Source: Polysphondylium violaceum (Eukaryota; Evosea; Eumycetozoa; Dictyosteliales; Dictyosteliaceae). Taken from it: 36,721 bases of DNA. A model generated the notes under the pieces. It ran no database searches. It was not told where the DNA came from and was given only the letters and a program-made list of their open reading frames with translations. A program made the position numbers and the translations under genes. Each line of letters starts with the position of its first letter. Positions within the stretch are counted from its first letter, which is position 1. This document shows, piece by piece, positions 20,708 through 31,704 of this stretch. The DNA lies in the NCBI GenBank assembly GCA_000277445.1, contig AJWJ01000214.1:1-36721 (forward strand), given 5' to 3'.

Positions 20708-22423
20708 TTAATCATCAGAAATGAAATTAATAGTTCTTTTGGTATATTCTTCACATAATATAGGCTTATCGTCATTTTTAATACGATGATATTGAACTCT
20801 ATCTAAACCATCAAAATATTCTACAATTTCAAGTTGATCATTTTGTTGAAAAAATTCGTCTTTGTGGTAAATGTAAGATTTGTCAATTTTTAGATGGCGG
20901 AGTGAAGATGGGAATTTTGAAGAGGAATGTATTTTCCTTCCAAGTTTGAGTGTTTTGATTGAGGATGGATAATTAGGTGGAATAGTAATGGTTGCTTTGG
21001 TGAATATTTCTTCACTATTATATTGTAAATATAAATACTCTACACTTGACGAGACATCAATGACAGAAAGATTGTTGATTAAAAATTCCAATTTTAGTTT
21101 TACAACACTGCTTGGAATGACTCCTTGGGGCACAGATATGTGGGCTAAGCTCACTATACGCAGTTTTTGGACACTAGTTGGTATAGACCCTAATTTGAGG
21201 GAAGAGGGTGTAGTAATAGAGAGATTGGTCACGCTGGATGGCACTATATGGGGCTCCAATTGATAGACATGAAAGTGTAGTTTGGTCAATTGTTGAGGAA
21301 AATAATCCAATGGTATAGGTTTGTAAATGGCAGAGGTGGTGGCAACCAGAGAAGTCAGGGTTGGTGGTAAAATAGGTAGGGTATCGGCAAATAGATTAGG
21401 AGCTTCGAGAGAAACTATTTTTGATGGAATATATGATAATTTGGCAAACGTGTTTGATAGTCTTAGATTTGTTACTGATTCAGGTATGTCCTCTTGGCCC
21501 AATGGGTGATAATAACTTTTTCCAAAATAAAGAGTTGAAACACCATTGGGAATAGCGTTGGGAGTTAATTTCAGGTTTTTGGTTGAGTCACTGAGATACA
21601 GAAACTCTACTCCCTGTGGAATACTATTCACTTGAATTGGTTTTTCACTATTGTTTCCACATCTAAGTTTTCTCACTGTCTTTGGAATCAGGTTTGGTAT
21701 TAATTCCTTTCTACCAATATTTAAATACTCTACCTGGAGGGGAAGTGAACGAGAATCTTCAATCAATGAATTTGATATTGGCATCCATAAATACTTTACA
21801 CTCAAAGGAAACAAATGTGGTCTAATTGTCTGCCCAAGACATTCAAATCTGATACTTGTTACATTTGACGGAATGACACCTCTACTGATATGCAAATAAC
21901 CCCTACGACAATTGATTGTTAGGTATTTCACACAGTCGGGAATATGATTCACATTTGTCGGATAGATAAGATCAAGATACAAAAAGGTCAACGTCGACGG
22001 AATTTTACTAATCTTGCACAGCAATGGATATGTGGTTCTGAGATACTGAATATCGTCGGGTATAGAAATGATATCCCCCAAACCTGGTTGAGGAGGGATA
22101 TTTAAACCATAGATTACAACATTTCTTTTCTTTGTTTCCTTTACTATTGATAGAAATTCAATGTTTACTATTAAATGGGTTATCAAGAAAGACAATGAAT
22201 GACTTTGATACAATGTTAATTTATCTCGAGTGTCTATATTATAACAGATATGGTTTCCCTTTGTTTGTTCATTTACAGTCAATTTATTCAATTGTGTTAG
22301 ATGACTTAGAGTCAATGGTCTTGTTATATATTGATAGTAATCTATTATTGATCTTAGATATCTATCACGATAAATATTAAAAAATAAATCATTCTTTTTC
22401 CTACTACTATTCTTACTCTCCAT
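20708..22423 (-). CDS. FNIP-repeat-like (LRR-like) protein
   Basis: Single exon of 571 residues from ATG 22423. An in-frame ATG at 22501 would add 26 residues, but the motif right after the internal start (LFFNIYRDRYLRSII) is where dictyostelid FNIP proteins normally begin. The rest is a tandem array of roughly 20-25-residue units with the pattern IP-x-SV-x-x-L-x-L (for example NAIPNGVSTLYFG, EDIPESVTNLRLS, HIVPSSVTNLSIT, GVIPSSVVKLKLE). FNIP repeats form an LRR-like solenoid and are hugely expanded in Dictyostelia; the roles of most are unknown. The gene is divergent to the AN1 zinc-finger gene. No signal peptide or membrane span is seen. Confidence 0.8.
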   Translation of the reverse strand: MESKNSSRKKNDLFFNIYRDRYLRSIIDYYQYITRPLTLSHLTQLNKLTVNEQTKGNHICYNIDTRDKLTLYQSHSLSFLITHLIVNIEFLSIVKETKKRNVVIYGLNIPPQPGLGDIISIPDDIQYLRTTYPLLCKISKIPSTLTFLYLDLIYPTNVNHIPDCVKYLTINCRRGYLHISRGVIPSNVTSIRFECLGQTIRPHLFPLSVKYLWMPISNSLIEDSRSLPLQVEYLNIGRKELIPNLIPKTVRKLRCGNNSEKPIQVNSIPQGVEFLYLSDSTKNLKLTPNAIPNGVSTLYFGKSYYHPLGQEDIPESVTNLRLSNTFAKLSYIPSKIVSLEAPNLFADTLPILPPTLTSLVATTSAIYKPIPLDYFPQQLTKLHFHVYQLEPHIVPSSVTNLSITTPSSLKLGSIPTSVQKLRIVSLAHISVPQGVIPSSVVKLKLEFLINNLSVIDVSSSVEYLYLQYNSEEIFTKATITIPPNYPSSIKTLKLGRKIHSSSKFPSSLRHLKIDKSYIYHKDEFFQQNDQLEIVEYFDGLDRVQYHRIKNDDKPILCEEYTKRTINFISDD

Positions 22424-22871
22424 CTTTATTTGTTTTTGATCAATGATGTGTAAACCATTTTTAAAATTCTTTATTGGGAAATTGGGAAAAAAAAAAATCA
22501 TGATCTTTTTTTAAATTCAAAATTAGAATGAGATATGGGACACTTATATATATTATATATTATGAATATAAACTTGTGAACAAATAATAAATATGTGTTC
22601 TTTCTATTTTTATCTCTTTTACAGTCACCGAATACTCGTTCGTTGACATAATTTTTACTAGTAAAGAATTTATATTAAATTTCGAAAAAAATTAATTTAA
22701 ATTATTTTGATTTTTTTTAATTTTTTTTCTCACAATTTTATAAAATGTGTTCATTTCGTAATTTGTGAGAAAAAAAAAATTATATTTATATTCAAAAGCA
22801 CACAACAAAAAAACTATTATTACATTATAACAATACAACGCACATATACACACACAGACATATAAACGAAA
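22424..22871. other. Divergent promoter region (FNIP protein / AN1 protein)
   Basis: AT-rich with T/A tracts and a CA-rich leader just before the AN1 start codon. No gene seen. Confidence 0.5.
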
Positions 22872-23467
22872 ATGGTAGATACTGAAAAAGATTTAGATAA
22901 AGTCGGAGTCCACTGTAATTTAAAAGATTGTCATTTATTAGATTTCCTTCCTTTTACTTGCGATGGATGCAGAAAATTATATTGTGTTGAACATAAAGAC
23001 TATGCAGAGCATTCATGTCCTTCACCACCAGTTATAAAGGGAGGATGCACAGTTACTTGTGATAAATGCGATACTATATTACCCGTACCTTTTGGTAAAG
23101 ATGATACATTTGTACTCAGAACTCATATATCTCAAGGTTGCAAGAAAAAACCTAGTATAAATCAACATAAATGTACATTTGAAGGTTGTAGTAAAAGTGA
23201 ATCAATTAAAATTCTTTGTCCACAATGTAAAAATAATTTTTGTTTAAAGTATGTAAAATATTTATAAATCTATCCACAACAATAAATAATAATAATAGTA
23301 ACAATTATCTAACAATATTAAATCAATTAAATAGACATAGATTTGAAAGAGATCATAAATGTAAAGCACCCAAACAAAATGTGGTGATGCCCAAACCTTT
23401 AATTACACCACATCTTGCTAATATGTTGGATGCCCTTAGAAATTCTAAACCAATCAAATCAAAATAA
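22872..23467 (+). CDS. Double AN1-type zinc-finger protein (ZFAND2-like)
   Basis: Exons 22872-23248 and 23335-23467 with an 86-base GT-AG intron (phase 2) give 169 residues. The first AN1 finger (about residues 15-50) reads C-x4-C...[12 protein letters not shown]...H.C. The second (about 100-138) reads C-x4-C...[10 protein letters not shown], and is completed only after splicing as [11 protein letters not shown], which restores the invariant His residues and last Cys. A short tail follows. Two AN1 fingers without an A20 domain or visible UIM is the plan of ZFAND2A/AIRAP-like proteins, which in animals link to the proteasome and p97 under proteotoxic or arsenite stress. That role is only inferred here. 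Confidence 0.9.
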
Positions 23468-24034
23468 AATTTTGGTCACGTAGCGCTTGTGATTAATCTT
23501 TTTTGTAACATACTTTAACAATAACCAAATGTAAACTTGTTTTAATTATTATTACTATTATTATTTTAAAAATGAGATGAACCAATTTGAACCAACACTC
23601 CAACACTCCAACATCTAAAATGGATACCACAACAAACAAGATATAAATTTAAATTGATTTCTTCTCCAATGACTCAAAAGGTAAACTATTCAAATAAAAA
23701 GCAACAAAATTACTTAGATTTTGATCTAGATATTCACCCCCGCCCAACACCAACACACACACAAAACACACATAAAATTAATTTTGTGGTTGTTTATTTT
23801 ATTTATTTTATTTATTTATTTATTTTCGATTTTCTATTGCAATGTTACAGATGAGTTGGTTGTATTCAATAATTCTATCTTTTCATTTTTCTTTAGAGCC
23901 ACAATTATTATTCATATTTACACCTTTGCCCATCACCATCTTACTATTTTTTTCATCTCATCCCCAACAACTGCTCTCAGAGATCCGTTATTTTTTTTCA
24001 AACTTTGCAAAAGATTTATTTTTTTTTAAAAAAG

Positions 24035-24067
<33 letters not shown>

Positions 24068-24384
24068 TTCTTTTTTCTTTTTTTTTTTTCAACATTGATC
24101 AGCCTACCTCCAGATATATTTAACATTCTATATAGACAAACAACATTGTTTCATCTCATTATTTATTTATTTATTTATTTATTTTTTCTAAATCACAGTG
24201 TGTGTTATTTTGTTCATCGCGTCCACATCCATCACTCTTGCGTAAAAAACTTTCGATTTTTTTATTATTTTTTTTTTTTTATTTTTTTGATATTTCATCT
24301 CCGTTCCATCCCATCCATCCATTGTGTTTATATAGTGCGCATACGAGTGAGCGTGTATATACATTTAAAAGTGGATTTAATCAG
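23468..24384. other. Leader/promoter region of the phosphodiesterase gene
   Basis: Long T tracts, ATTT repeats (23795-23825, 24160-24185) and a T run near 24037-24060. An open frame runs through here in phase with the phosphodiesterase, but its Phe-rich product reads like translated T-rich leader, so the true first exon or start is probably hidden in this stretch. Confidence 0.5.
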
Positions 24385-25823
24385 ATCTTGTTTTAAAGGT
24401 GTTTTCAAACACACCACCTCTGCCAGTAGTAGCAGTACTGCACAGGGTGTTGATACTGAACCATCTAAACCATCGCCCATCACAACTGAAGACGACGATG
24501 GTGGTAATTTACAAAGAAAATCAGTAGGAAATAATAACAACAGTAGTATAAACCATAGTAACGCTAAAGCTAGCAGCAGCAATGAATATAATAGTACAAA
24601 TAACAGTAATATTAGTATAAGTAGCAGTAACACTAGTAGTAGTGGCGGCAGTGGAGAAAACAATAGTAGAAATGTTCAAGATAAAGAGAATATAAATATA
24701 AAACAAACCAACAGTAATAACAATGTATCATTTGATGTAAATAGTAACAATAGTAATAATAATAGACAAGAAATATTTTCAATAGATTTTTCAGCATTAT
24801 CAAAATCTAAACAAGAGTTGATAGATTTGGGTTATAATATATTTGAAGAAACAGGACTTGTTAAAGATTTAGACGTGAATAAAGAAACAGTTTATAGTTA
24901 TCTTGAAGCTGTCAAAGAATCATACAGAGATAATCCATTTCACTCATTTAAACATGCAATTACAGTTACACAAATGATTTTTATCATTTTCATTAAAGCT
25001 AAATTATTAAATATCCTAACACCAATTGTAAGTTTATATCGGTAGTTTACTAAAAGTTAATAGTACTTCATCTCTACTAATTATTATTACCATTATAATA
25101 TAGGAAAAATTATCATTAATTATAGCATCGATATGTCATGATTTAGATCATCCAGCACTCAGTAATCGATTCCAAATTAATATGAAAAGTTCATTGGCGC
25201 AACAATATAATAATAAATCAGTTTTAGAGAACCATCATTTGGCAGTTTGTATAAGGATACTCTTGGAAGAGAATGGACAAAATCTCTTGCGAAAACTCTC
25301 AGATCAAGAGAGAGAACAACTATATGAAAAGATCAAAATATTAATTTTAGCCACCGACATGGAGAATCATTTTAACTACAAGAAACAATTTGATGACATT
25401 TTATCTAGCTTTTCCTGGGAAAATACACAACACAGAGATTTGTTATTAATAATGTTATTGAAATCTGCTGATATTTCGAATGAATTGAGATCATTTGAAA
25501 TTTCAAATGAATGGGCACATGCTTTAATGCAAGAGTTTTTTAATCAAGTATGTAATTGTTTTATTTTATTTATATATTTTATATCTACTAATATGTATTC
25601 ATTCATTCATTTACTATAGAGTGATTTAGAAAAAGAAAATAATCTTCCTCTTACACCTTTTATGGAACGTGAAAAAGTTATTCTCAACACTACTCAAATA
25701 TCTTTTATTGACAAGTTTTTATTACCATCTTATAATTCTCTTCAAACAGTGTTACCACCTTTGGAGGACTTTATTACAAGAATCAATGAAAATAGATTAT
25801 TGTGGGAACAATCAACAAATTAA
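24385..25823 (+). CDS. Class I (HD-type) cyclic-nucleotide phosphodiesterase, 5' end unresolved
   Basis: Exons: (5' uncertain) to 25027, 25104-25547 and 25620-25823, with phase-0 introns of 76 and 72 bases. A low-complexity Ser/Asn-rich N-terminus precedes the catalytic domain. The domain carries the H-x3-H start (FHSFKHA), then HDLDHPALSN, VLENHHLAV, the metal-site Asp in ATDMENHF, SADISNELR, and EFFNQ|SDLEKE with the nucleotide-binding Gln. This is the PDE1-11/RegA superfamily fold and would hydrolyse cAMP or cGMP. There is no response-regulator domain, so it is not RegA; it is closest in plan to the Dictyostelium PDE3/PDE4 enzymes, and no convincing membrane span is seen. Cyclic nucleotides govern chemotaxis and development in these amoebae. 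No in-frame ATG is credible before the domain, so an upstream exon is expected. Confidence 0.8.
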
Positions 25824-26631
25824 AAACACCTATTACTACATCATACACATACACACATTTGATCAACACACATTCTAAATAAATTATTTCACACAAAAAC
25901 AACCATGAGCATTCTCTTTATTTATTTTTTTTAAAAACAACCCACACCCACACTGTGATTGATTTGATTTCTTGAACATAGATTTATCTGAAAGATAAAT
26001 CTAAAATAATAAAATATTCCAGTGATGAGGTGAAATTGAAATCAAATCTTAAAATTAATTAATTTAAAATTGTCGATAACAATAAATCTTAGTTTGAGAA
26101 ATCAACACATTTTTCATATGAAAAAAAGGCATGCCTTATGAGAATTAAAAAAAGAAAAAAAAAATTTTTTTTCATCCTTGTGATTATTATAACATTTGCG
26201 TGCATATTTAGAGTGTCAACAAATAAGCATCACACACGATCATTCATTTCAGAGTATAACTTTAGAAGAGTAATTTTGTCATTTTTATCAAAAAAAACAA
26301 CATTGGCTCGCTTGAGTTGGTGTTATCTCACCAAATCTAATCACGATCAACACTAGACAAAATTTCTAAAAGTGCACTTTATTTTCAAAAGCAGTTGAAA
26401 AAACCATTTTTTTATTTGAAAAAAATCACATTTTTTTCATTTTTTTCATTTTTTTTTTTCAGATTTTTTTTTTTTTTCAGAAACAACAACAAAATACAAT
26501 TTTTTTTTTTTCTAAAGTATCTTATTTTTGTGTTGTAGTTTTATATATATTAAATATTCCTTTTCTTATTTATTTTTATTGTAAAATACATTTTTCAACT
26601 TTCTTTTCTTGTATATATAAATTAAAATAAA
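25824..26631. other. Intergenic / alpha-actinin promoter
   Basis: Contains a perfect 10-base-pair hairpin with a 3-nt loop (25978-26000) about 155 bases after the phosphodiesterase stop. A T-rich tract with repeated CATTTTTTT units lies at about 26420-26515, typical of strong dictyostelid promoters. A 72-codon frame at 26138-26356 is probably not a gene. Confidence 0.5.
25978..26000. promoter_or_regulatory. Perfect 10-bp hairpin downstream of the phosphodiesterase gene
   Basis: Arms AGATTTATCT (25978-25987) and AGATAAATCT (25991-26000) with loop GAA. It could be a 3'-end or RNA-processing signal, or chance in AT-rich DNA. Confidence 0.3.
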
Positions 26632-29285
26632 ATGTCATCAGATAAACAATTATTAGACAAAGCTTGGGAAAGAACCCAAAAAAAGGTATGGATATCTCAA
26701 AAAATATTTTCTAGGTTTAATAAATTTTTTTTATTTTTTAAAAATCTCTTCTAACATTTTAAATAATATATATCTAGACCTTTACTGCTTGGTGTAATTC
26801 ACATTTACGTAAAGTTGGTTCATCAATTGAAACCATTGAAACTGATTTTGCCGATGGTATTAAATTATCACAATTGTTAGAAGTCATCTCTAACGATCCA
26901 GTACACAAAGTCAACAAGGCACCAAAATTAAGAATTCACAACATTCAAAATGTCAATCTTTGTCTCAAACACATTGAAGACCATCAAGTCAAGCTCATTG
27001 GTATTGGTGCTGAAGAACTTGTTGATCAAAATTTAAAGATGACTTTGGGTATGATTTGGACCATCATTCTCCGTTTTGCTATTCAAGACATTTCTCTTGA
27101 AGAACTCTCTGCCAAAGAAGCTCTCTTACTTTGGTGTCAAAGAAAGACCGAAGGTTACGAAAAGGTCAAAGTATCCAACTTCCACACCTCTTTCCAAGAC
27201 GGTCTTGCCTTTTGTGCTCTCATCAACAAACACAGACCAGATCTTATCGACTACAACTCACTCAACAAGGATGACAAAGCCGGAAACTTACAATTGGCCT
27301 TTGATATCGCTGAAAAAGAACTCGACATTCCAAAGATGCTCGATGTTAGTGATATGTTAGATGTCCCCAAACCAGATGAACGTTCTGTCATGACCTACGT
27401 CGCTCAATACTATCACCACTTTTCTGCCAGCAGAAAAGCTGAAAACGCTGGTAAACAAGTTTCCAAAGTTTTAGACAGCTACATGACCCTCGAACAAACC
27501 AAATTTGATTACATCAAGAGAGCCACCGATTTGGTTGAATGGATCAATGCCAAGACTCAACAACTTGAAGGTCGTGACTTTGGTGAATCTATTGAATCTG
27601 TCCAAAACCTCATGACTGCCCACAAGGACTACAAAAACTCTGAAAAACCACCAAAGGGTCAAGAAGTCCTCGAATTGGAAGCCATCTACAACAGTTTACA
27701 AACTAAATTACGTTTAATGAAACGTGAACCATTTGTTGCTCCACAAGGTTTAAGCCCAACCGAAATTGATGCCGTCTGGTCCAATTTGGAAAAAGCTGAA
27801 CAAGAACACGCTGAAGCCCTCAGAAACGAACTCAAGAGACAAAAGAAGATCGCCTATCTCTTACAAAAATACAACCGTATTCTCAAGAAATTGGAAGGTT
27901 GGGTTGCCAGCAAATCAAATTATTTGAGCTCCAGCGACTTTGGTGATTCAATCACTGCCGTTCAAGCCAAATTAAAGAATTTAGAAGCCTTTGAAGGTGA
28001 ATACTCTTCATTGGAAGGTCAATCCAACACTGATCTTGTCTCCATTCTCGATCAATTGACTGAACTCGCCTACAATGGTGTTGCTCAATTAACTGAAAGA
28101 AAAGACACCTTTTTCAACGGCCAATGGTCCCAAGTCAAACAATCTGCCGATCAATACAAAGCTTCCCTCCTCGAAGAATTGGCCAAACTCCAAAAGATTG
28201 AAGACATGTTGGTAGACTTTGCCAAGAGAGCTGCTCAATTAAACATTTGGATTGAATCTGCTGATGACCAAGTCAACGATCCAATCAATGCCGACTCTGT
28301 TGAAGTTGTCAATGAAATCCAAGCTAAATTTGACGCTTTTGTCCAAGAACAAGCTGGTCAATTTGCTGAACTTGAAAGCCTCGCTCAATTGACTCAAGAA
28401 TTGAGAAACCTTGGTCGTTCAGAAAATGACTACTCTGTCATCTCCTATGACGATCTCTCCAAAAAATGGAATGATCTCTTGGCCGCCATCGAAGAACGTA
28501 AAGCTTCCCTCTGCACCGAACTCGATACCCAAACCAACAACGACGCCCTCTGTCAATCATTTGCCGAAAAAGCCAACAAGGTCAACGAATACACCACCAC
28601 TCAAAACGCTGTTCTCAGTGAAAACAATTCTTCTGATCCACAAGAACAATTAAAGAACATCCAAAACGTTATCACTAGCCAACAAGAAAACAAACCAATT
28701 CTCGATGAATTAGTCTCTGTCCAAGCTCAATTGGATGACGCTCAAGTCACTGATAACAGACACACCCAACTCACCCTCGAATCTATCAAGATGAAATGGG
28801 AAAAACTCGCCACCCTCTCACGTAAAGCCGAACAAGTCGTCCAAGGTGAAATCCTCGCCAAACAACACACCGGTGTCACTGCTGAAGAATTGGCTGAATT
28901 CAAAGCTTGTTACTCTCACTTTGACAAAGATTCTGACAACAAATTAAACCGTCTTGAATTATCTTCATGCTTGAAATCCTTGGGTGAAGATTTAACCGAC
29001 GATCAATTATCTGCTGTCCTCGCCAAGATTGACAAAGACGGTAACGGTTTTGTTTCCTTTGAAGAATTTGTTGACTATATGATTAGCTCACGTAAAGGTG
29101 CTGATAATGCTGAATCAACCAAAGAAGCTTTCAAGATCATGGCCGAAGACAAACCATTCATCACTGAAGCTCAAATCCGTCAATCAATCACCGATGCTAA
29201 ACAAGTTGAATACCTCTTGGCCAATATGCCAAAGACTGACAATGGTTATGATTACAATGCCTTTGCTGATACTCTTTACCATTAA
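26632..29285 (+). CDS. abpA: Alpha-actinin (calcium-regulated F-actin crosslinker)
   Basis: Exons 26632-26685 and 26778-29285 with a 92-base intron (phase 0) give 853 residues, against 862 in D. discoideum alpha-actinin A. Two calponin-homology domains form the actin-binding head (start KKTFTAWCNSHLRKVGSSIE; second CH domain begins near EALLLWCQRKTEGY). They are followed by a rod of spectrin repeats (about 240-710) and two EF hands with complete calcium ligands: DKDSDNKLNRLE at about 734-745 and DKDGNGFVSFEE at about 770-781. The antiparallel dimer bundles actin filaments in the cortex and releases them at high calcium. Codon use is strikingly different from the neighbours, with many C-ending codons (ATC, GTC, CTC, AAC), as in very highly expressed dictyostelid genes. 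The T-rich upstream tract fits a strong promoter. Confidence 0.97.
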
Positions 29286-29808
29286 ATCATCACATACCCA
29301 TTTGGTGTTTTATTAAAAAAAATAAAATAAATATAAAAGAAAAGAAATAATTTAAAAATATATATCTCAATCTTATCTTTGTTTTTTTTTTTTTTTCTTA
29401 TTATTTTATTACTAAAATAGATTTGATTCGAATTTTTATAATCACCAACACTATATAAATAAAAAAAGCTCAAACACACACATATACCCACCACTCTCTG
29501 TTTTTTTTGTTTTTTTTTCACATTCAATTTGATAGGTCAGTCACTACTTATGAGGCAAATTTAAAAAAAATTAAATGGGAAGAGTGGGGTAGGGGTGTGT
29601 TTATATGTTATCATTTCCATTGATGTATATAAAGAATAATAGGCCTTTTTAATTTGTTTTTTATTTTTTTTTAAATTAAATATACTTTTGATTAGAGGGG
29701 TTTCTATTAATATATTTTACATCTTTTTTTTTATTATTTTTGTCATAGAGTTTTATTTAAATATAGATAGAGATAAATAATATAATTTTTATTTCATATA
29801 CATTGAAA
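29286..29808. other. Intergenic between alpha-actinin and GT13 genes
   Basis: 3' flank of alpha-actinin with T/A tracts, then the leader of the next gene. No gene or structure recognised. Confidence 0.5.
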
Positions 29809-31704
29809 ATGTTAAACAAATTAAATTATTATAATAGTAATTTGTTGAAACACAAAACAAATAAAAAGAAAATAATCATTACAGTTTGTTTGTTGGTTGC
29901 CATTTATTATTTCTTTTTCTTAAAAACGGGTAGTTCTCAAGAGATAGGAAAGAATAAAGACAAAATATTATTTCAAGATGATGAACAAATTCAATTGTTT
30001 ACCATGGATGACAAAGAGTTGTTTTCTAGAAAGAATGGATGGAATTATGATGAACTTGAAAATGTCATCAATGCTAATATCGCAGATATGAATCAATACA
30101 ACTATGAAGAAAAGGTATCCAAGGTAGTGTGGCTTGATCACATCAGACCTGTAAACGAGAATCTTTTGAGAATAAAGAATAATGGCAAAAGTAAGAATTT
30201 CCAAAACACCAACAGTATTCAACATCCTGATATTGCTATTATTACCTCGAATAAGCCAGAGTATTTGGAGAGATTACTTTATAATCTTCTCCTCGTCTCC
30301 AATGCCAATGTCCAAAGAATACATGTTTTCCATGATGGATATTCAGAGATTTCCGATATACTTAAGAAGTATGGTGTCAATCCAGAGCTACACGTATCAC
30401 AGTACAGACATGTTGCCAATCTCAAGACTCAGGAAGAAAAACTTTACTATATGAACTCCCACTACAAAGAGATATTCAACTATGTTTTCAACAATCAATC
30501 TATGGACAAGGTAATCTTTTTGGAGGATGATCTAATTTTGTCACCAGATGCACTGAAATATTTTGATATCTTGTCAAATTTGATGGATGTAGATCCCTCC
30601 ATTTTTTGTATATCGGCCTGGAATGATAATGCATTTAAATTCCAAGATGATCTAATGAAGACATTCCAAGATTCAAGATTCACTTTTTATAGACAAGATC
30701 ATTTTGGCGGTTTGGGATTCTTGCTTAGTCATCAAATCTACACTGAAAGAATAGAGCCAATCTGGGATAAAATTTCAACAGAACCATGGGATACGATAAT
30801 CCAGAGTGCCATGTCGCCAGGTGACCAATGTATCTATCCAGAAATGCCAAGATCTCAACATGCACCAAATATTAAGAGAAACTATACAAGTGTTTTGGAT
30901 CACCAAAATGAAGTAGACCATTGGGGATTCTACAAAATGTATTCAGATTATGAAAATATTGCATCTAATGTTCTAGATCTGAGTAATTTATTATATCATA
31001 AATATGATGCAAGACTTAGATCAAAGATTCAAAACGCCACTGAAATCGATAGCTTTACAGCCATTCCCGTATTGTTTTCCTCGACCAATGATTTTGTCAT
31101 CTACACCAAAGCGATATCCAATTCAGATAGTCGTTGGGATAAAGTAATCAATGATTTAGGTATTGTTGGCAGAGGAAATGGAAATATAGTCAGAGGTATT
31201 TACAAAGGTGTCGTTGAAACCACCTATATGGGAAGAAATGTAGTTTTGGTTGGTGAATACTCAGTATTCAACAATCAAACTCTAAGAAAGACTAAACCTA
31301 AATTCGCCGTTAAAGACATCCCCATGCCCGCCGCCGAGTCTCTCAGTGGCGATCCTCTTTCCAATGCCTTTTACTATAGATTGAAAAATGACGCCGCCTT
31401 GGATCTATCTATTGCCCACAGAGGAAAGTCATGTGAAGAACATTGTACAGACAAAAAGCAACTATGTAAAGAAGCAGACATGGTATTATTGACTCAACCA
31501 AACGCAGTCTTGCTCATGATGGAGGATCAATGCGAAAGCACTGAATTTTCAGATTCTAGTTCAGAATCTAGTTATTTACCATTCCACATGAATGATGACA
31601 CTTGTTTAATTCCAAATGACTTCAGATATCTAACCTGCACGTATAAACCCTCTGCTCAATTGTTTGGCTCAAGAATCTGTTTATGTAGAAAAATAAGTTT
31701 ATAA
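29809..31704 (+). CDS. GT13-family N-acetylglucosaminyltransferase (GnT-I/POMGnT1-like) with Cys-rich C-terminus
   Basis: Single exon of 631 residues. It is a type II Golgi protein: a short basic cytoplasmic tail, then a membrane anchor at about 22-38 (IIITVCLLVAIYYFFFL), a stem, and a GT13 catalytic domain at about 145-400. Seen in it are IAIITSNKPEYLERLL, the metal/UDP-binding EDD motif (FLEDDLILS, residues 239-241), FCISAWNDNAF and HFGGLGFLL, all matching GnT-I and POMGnT1. Family members transfer GlcNAc from UDP-GlcNAc to mannose on N- or O-glycans. After the catalytic domain come about 200 extra residues. They include a glycine-rich segment and a Cys-rich end (SCEEHC...LC...C then TCLIPNDFRYLTC...CLC) that resembles the C-terminal lobe of GnT-V. 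Which acceptor it uses cannot be told from sequence. The start is at 29809, where the basic tail begins. Confidence 0.85.
   Translation: MLNKLNYYNSNLLKHKTNKKKIIITVCLLVAIYYFFFLKTGSSQEIGKNKDKILFQDDEQIQLFTMDDKELFSRKNGWNYDELENVINANIADMNQYNYEEKVSKVVWLDHIRPVNENLLRIKNNGKSKNFQNTNSIQHPDIAIITSNKPEYLERLLYNLLLVSNANVQRIHVFHDGYSEISDILKKYGVNPELHVSQYRHVANLKTQEEKLYYMNSHYKEIFNYVFNNQSMDKVIFLEDDLILSPDALKYFDILSNLMDVDPSIFCISAWNDNAFKFQDDLMKTFQDSRFTFYRQDHFGGLGFLLSHQIYTERIEPIWDKISTEPWDTIIQSAMSPGDQCIYPEMPRSQHAPNIKRNYTSVLDHQNEVDHWGFYKMYSDYENIASNVLDLSNLLYHKYDARLRSKIQNATEIDSFTAIPVLFSSTNDFVIYTKAISNSDSRWDKVINDLGIVGRGNGNIVRGIYKGVVETTYMGRNVVLVGEYSVFNNQTLRKTKPKFAVKDIPMPAAESLSGDPLSNAFYYRLKNDAALDLSIAHRGKSCEEHCTDKKQLCKEADMVLLTQPNAVLLMMEDQCESTEFSDSSSESSYLPFHMNDDTCLIPNDFRYLTCTYKPSAQLFGSRICLCRKISL

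Noticed and set aside
24005-24384. Phe-rich N-terminal extension of the phosphodiesterase
   Set aside because: It is the translation of T tracts and ATTT repeats typical of leaders; a membrane anchor made only of homopolymer Phe is not credible.
26138-26356. 72-codon frame with a Lys-rich start and a hydrophobic stretch
   Set aside because: Lies in the alpha-actinin promoter, starts in an A/T homopolymer, has no similarity I can see; the hydrophobic part comes from T-rich DNA.
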